Shown here: in pieces, positions 62,499 to 64,000 of the stretch
How positions within the stretch are numbered: position 1 is the first letter of the stretch
Layout of the letters: each line of letters starts with the position of its first letter
Origin: UBA5004 sp964342515
Lineage (GTDB): Bacteria; Patescibacteriota; Minisyncoccia; Phycocordibacterales; Zambryskibacteraceae
DNA length: 64,000 nucleotides
Assembly: GCA_964342515.1 (NCBI GenBank)
Contig: CAYFFP010000001.1
Coordinates: forward strand, 1 to 64,000
Direction of reading: 5' to 3'
The notes under the pieces: model-generated
The model's input: the letters and a program-made list of their open reading frames with translations, nothing else
The model's database searches: none
Told to the model about the DNA's origin: nothing
Translations under genes and position numbers: made by a program

Positions 62499-64000
62499 AA
62501 AATGCTTTCTGGGTCCACTTTAATATTAAATTGCGGCGGCAGCAATAAAAGTTCGCCCAGAAGCTCTCTGTCCGGCCACTGCTCCCTTGGCATTCTTATT
62601 ATTAGAGAATCTTTCAGCACATCCGGCTGCCACCTCGCAAACTTATCCTTGGGCAAACCTGCTCCCTCAATCTTGATAAAAATCGAGAACGGCGGATAAG
62701 ACAGAGCGAGCCTTTCGGCGATCTCGTTCTGGTAGAAATCCGTGATATTGCCGGTTGCCGCCAAAAAAAGTATCTGCTTGCCGATATTTCTCGTTTGGAT
62801 GACTAATTCTGTTTTAGTCAACTCGCGCAGGTGGCTTACAAGGTAGAAAATCCGCTCGTTTATCCCGAAGTCCGGTATGGAGAAAAGCGCGTCTAAAGAA
62901 ACTATTCCGGCATATGGAATCGATTCAAGGTAAAAGAAAGCTTGCTCTGTCCCGACCAGAATGTCCCAATCTTTTGGAACCTTCTTATGTTCACTGTCTA
63001 TGATCGCGACTCTCTTGTCTGGAGCAACAGCTTGTACCTGCCTCGCGATCTCGTCCGTGCCGATGCCAAGAGGCACCAGCCGCCAACTTTTGCAGTAGCC
63101 GCAAGTGGTATTACTCGACTCACGTCTACCGCAGGCATGGCAAACGTAAATCCGCTCTGCTTTTTTCTGATGTAAGACAAGGGGCGCTTTGCAGTTAGGA
63201 CACTCAAGAACGCTGCCGCAATCGCCGCAGATGGTGGTGGGAGCAAGGCCCTTCCGCGCTCCGAAAAGGAAAATCCGCTCTTTTTCAGCACCGGCTTTTT
63301 GCAGGAGTTCCTTGAGTTCTCTGGAGAAGATTTCGAACCGGCCGCGCTCGTCTGGCGGAGACTTCCCATCCGCAAGCACGGTCTTTACTCCGGAGAGACG
63401 CTTCGCAATCTGCGAATTTTCTCCGTAGGCGCCGTTTTTTTCTCTCCAAAGCGTTTGGAGCGAGAGTACCGAATCTCCCAACACCAATTCCAAGCCTAGA
63501 AGCCCGGCATAAATTTCTATAAAGTTTTTGAAGTTAAGGTATGGCCTCCTCTTCGCGCGGTAAGCGCGGGAGTTCTCGCGCTCGACGATGATGGCAGCCA
63601 AATCCGGCCGGTAGAAGGAGACGCCGGAAGGCGTGGTTATAAATAATACGGGATGCGGATCGGAAAGGGCCTTGCCCCAATCCTTCTCTGTATAAACGAA
63701 CTCCTCGATGCCCCGCGAAAGCTCCTTGTATACAAGTTCGGCATCGTAATGCGTCGGTACTATAAGAAGCACTGATTGACTCCTGGCGAAACTCTGCCGG
63801 ACCCGGGCGCGGTATTGAACAAAGCGCTCCCCGTACTCCATCTGGAAGAGCGAGACTTCCGCGGGCCCTTTTTTATTTTTCTTGATAGTTCCAGTCTTGA
63901 GCTTTAGAAATTCTTTCGGTACCAGAAGAGAGAGCGCCGAGCCGACGCTGGCGGCGTAGAATTCTGCCGTGACGGCCGCCGCGTCGAGGAATGCTTCCGG
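62495..64000 (-). CDS. priA: PriA-like primosomal protein, helicase motifs lost (5' end outside window)
   Basis: The frame is open to the right edge (PEAFLDAAAVTAEFYAASVG ... upstream of an internal ATG at 63841), so the N-terminus is missing here. The PriA zinc-binding region is intact (CGDCGSVLECPNCKAPL, then VCHACGRRES and CGYCKSWRLVPLG), as are parts of the C-terminal domain. The Walker A motif (GxTGSGKT) is absent, and the DEEH box is replaced by VEREN. It therefore probably works as a replication-restart scaffold without helicase activity, as in PriA relatives of actinobacteria. It overlaps def-fmt by 4 nt, as in many bacteria where priA, def and fmt are neighbours. Confidence 0.85.
   Translation of the reverse strand, partial: PEAFLDAAAVTAEFYAASVGSALSLLVPKEFLKLKTGTIKKNKKGPAEVSLFQMEYGERFVQYRARVRQSFARSQSVLLIVPTHYDAELVYKELSRGIEEFVYTEKDWGKALSDPHPVLFITTPSGVSFYRPDLAAIIVERENSRAYRAKRRPYLNFKNFIEIYAGLLGLELVLGDSVLSLQTLWREKNGAYGENSQIAKRLSGVKTVLADGKSPPDERGRFEIFSRELKELLQKAGAEKERIFLFGARKGLAPTTICGDCGSVLECPNCKAPLVLHQKKAERIYVCHACGRRESSNTTCGYCKSWRLVPLGIGTDEIARQVQAVAPDKRVAIIDSEHKKVPKDWDILVGTEQAFFYLESIPYAGIVSLDALFSIPDFGINERIFYLVSHLRELTKTELVIQTRNIGKQILFLAATGNITDFYQNEIAERLALSYPPFSIFIKIEGAGLPKDKFARWQPDVLKDSLIIRMPREQWPDRELLGELLLLPPQFNIKVDPESIL

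Noticed and set aside
1..64000. CRISPR array or cas genes
   Set aside because: No regularly spaced identical repeats and no Cas protein signatures were seen. The repeats found are palindromes or long direct repeats. The nuclease at 49742 is DUF2779-like, not Cas4.

Overview
The window looks like a chromosomal segment of a Candidate Phyla Radiation (Patescibacteria) bacterium, probably a Parcubacteria-type lineage. The grounds are compact, often overlapping genes; a full type IV pilus locus; shortened housekeeping proteins (292-aa RF2, 254-aa HisRS-like protein, PriA without a Walker A motif); short palindromes inserted in frame into coding genes; and a diversity-generating retroelement (DGR) with a reverse transcriptase of the type common in this group. 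UGA is used as a stop and an RF2 gene is present, so the code appears standard. The sequence is a draft assembly: a run of 10 N lies at 25026-25035.

Layout. 1-1600: repeat, small zinc-peptidase-like gene, membrane protein, comF. 1615-9237: pilM-pilN-pilO-pilB-cheY-pilT-pilC and a major pilin. 9269-11858: a DGR placed inside the pilus locus (target gene with variable repeat, template repeat, avd on the opposite strand, reverse transcriptase). 11862-14696: prepilin peptidase and four pseudopilins. 14698-19424: ligA, a small zinc-motif gene, gatC, gatA, a membrane HEPN-like gene. 19427-19753: three tRNAs. About 19745 to 33870: an AT-rich integrated element that starts with a large serine recombinase overlapping the 3' end of tRNA-Asp. 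It carries a palindrome-rich gene-poor tract, a likely structured RNA and a tight operon of membrane proteins with zinc ribbons (HNH, TPR and serine-protease versions). 33877-39517: tRNA-Thr genes, ECF sigma factor, prfB, a frameshifted PIN toxin locus, rpsP-khpA-trmD and a dihydroorotate-dehydrogenase-like gene. 39689-49209: a single-frame rpoB-rpoC fusion, then dnaG and rpoD. 49239-56072: HicB-like protein, DUF2779 nuclease, DsbA-like protein, DEDD exonuclease, short HisRS, DoxX, secreted matrixin-type protease, metal-binding membrane proteins. 56235-60726: a cassette-like accessory block (hicBA, amine oxidase, NYN nuclease, EEP, ASCH) with direct repeats, ending at tRNA-Asn. 60783-64000: hpf, a Def-Fmt fusion, and priA running off the right edge.

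The clearest special observations are as follows. (1) The DGR variable repeat differs from its template at 19 positions, every one opposite a template adenine, and one change makes an in-frame amber stop in the target gene. (2) rpoB and rpoC are one reading frame. (3) Peptide deformylase and Met-tRNA formyltransferase are fused. (4) A zinc-ribbon membrane operon of unknown role sits on the integrated element. (5) A likely undescribed structured RNA with three GNRA-capped hairpins and a loop complementarity lies just upstream of that operon. (6) Many genes have a -10 hexamer 6-8 nt before the start codon, implying leaderless mRNAs. (7) Repeated palindrome families occur both inside genes and between them.

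All functional names come from recognising motifs by eye. No database search or folding program was run.
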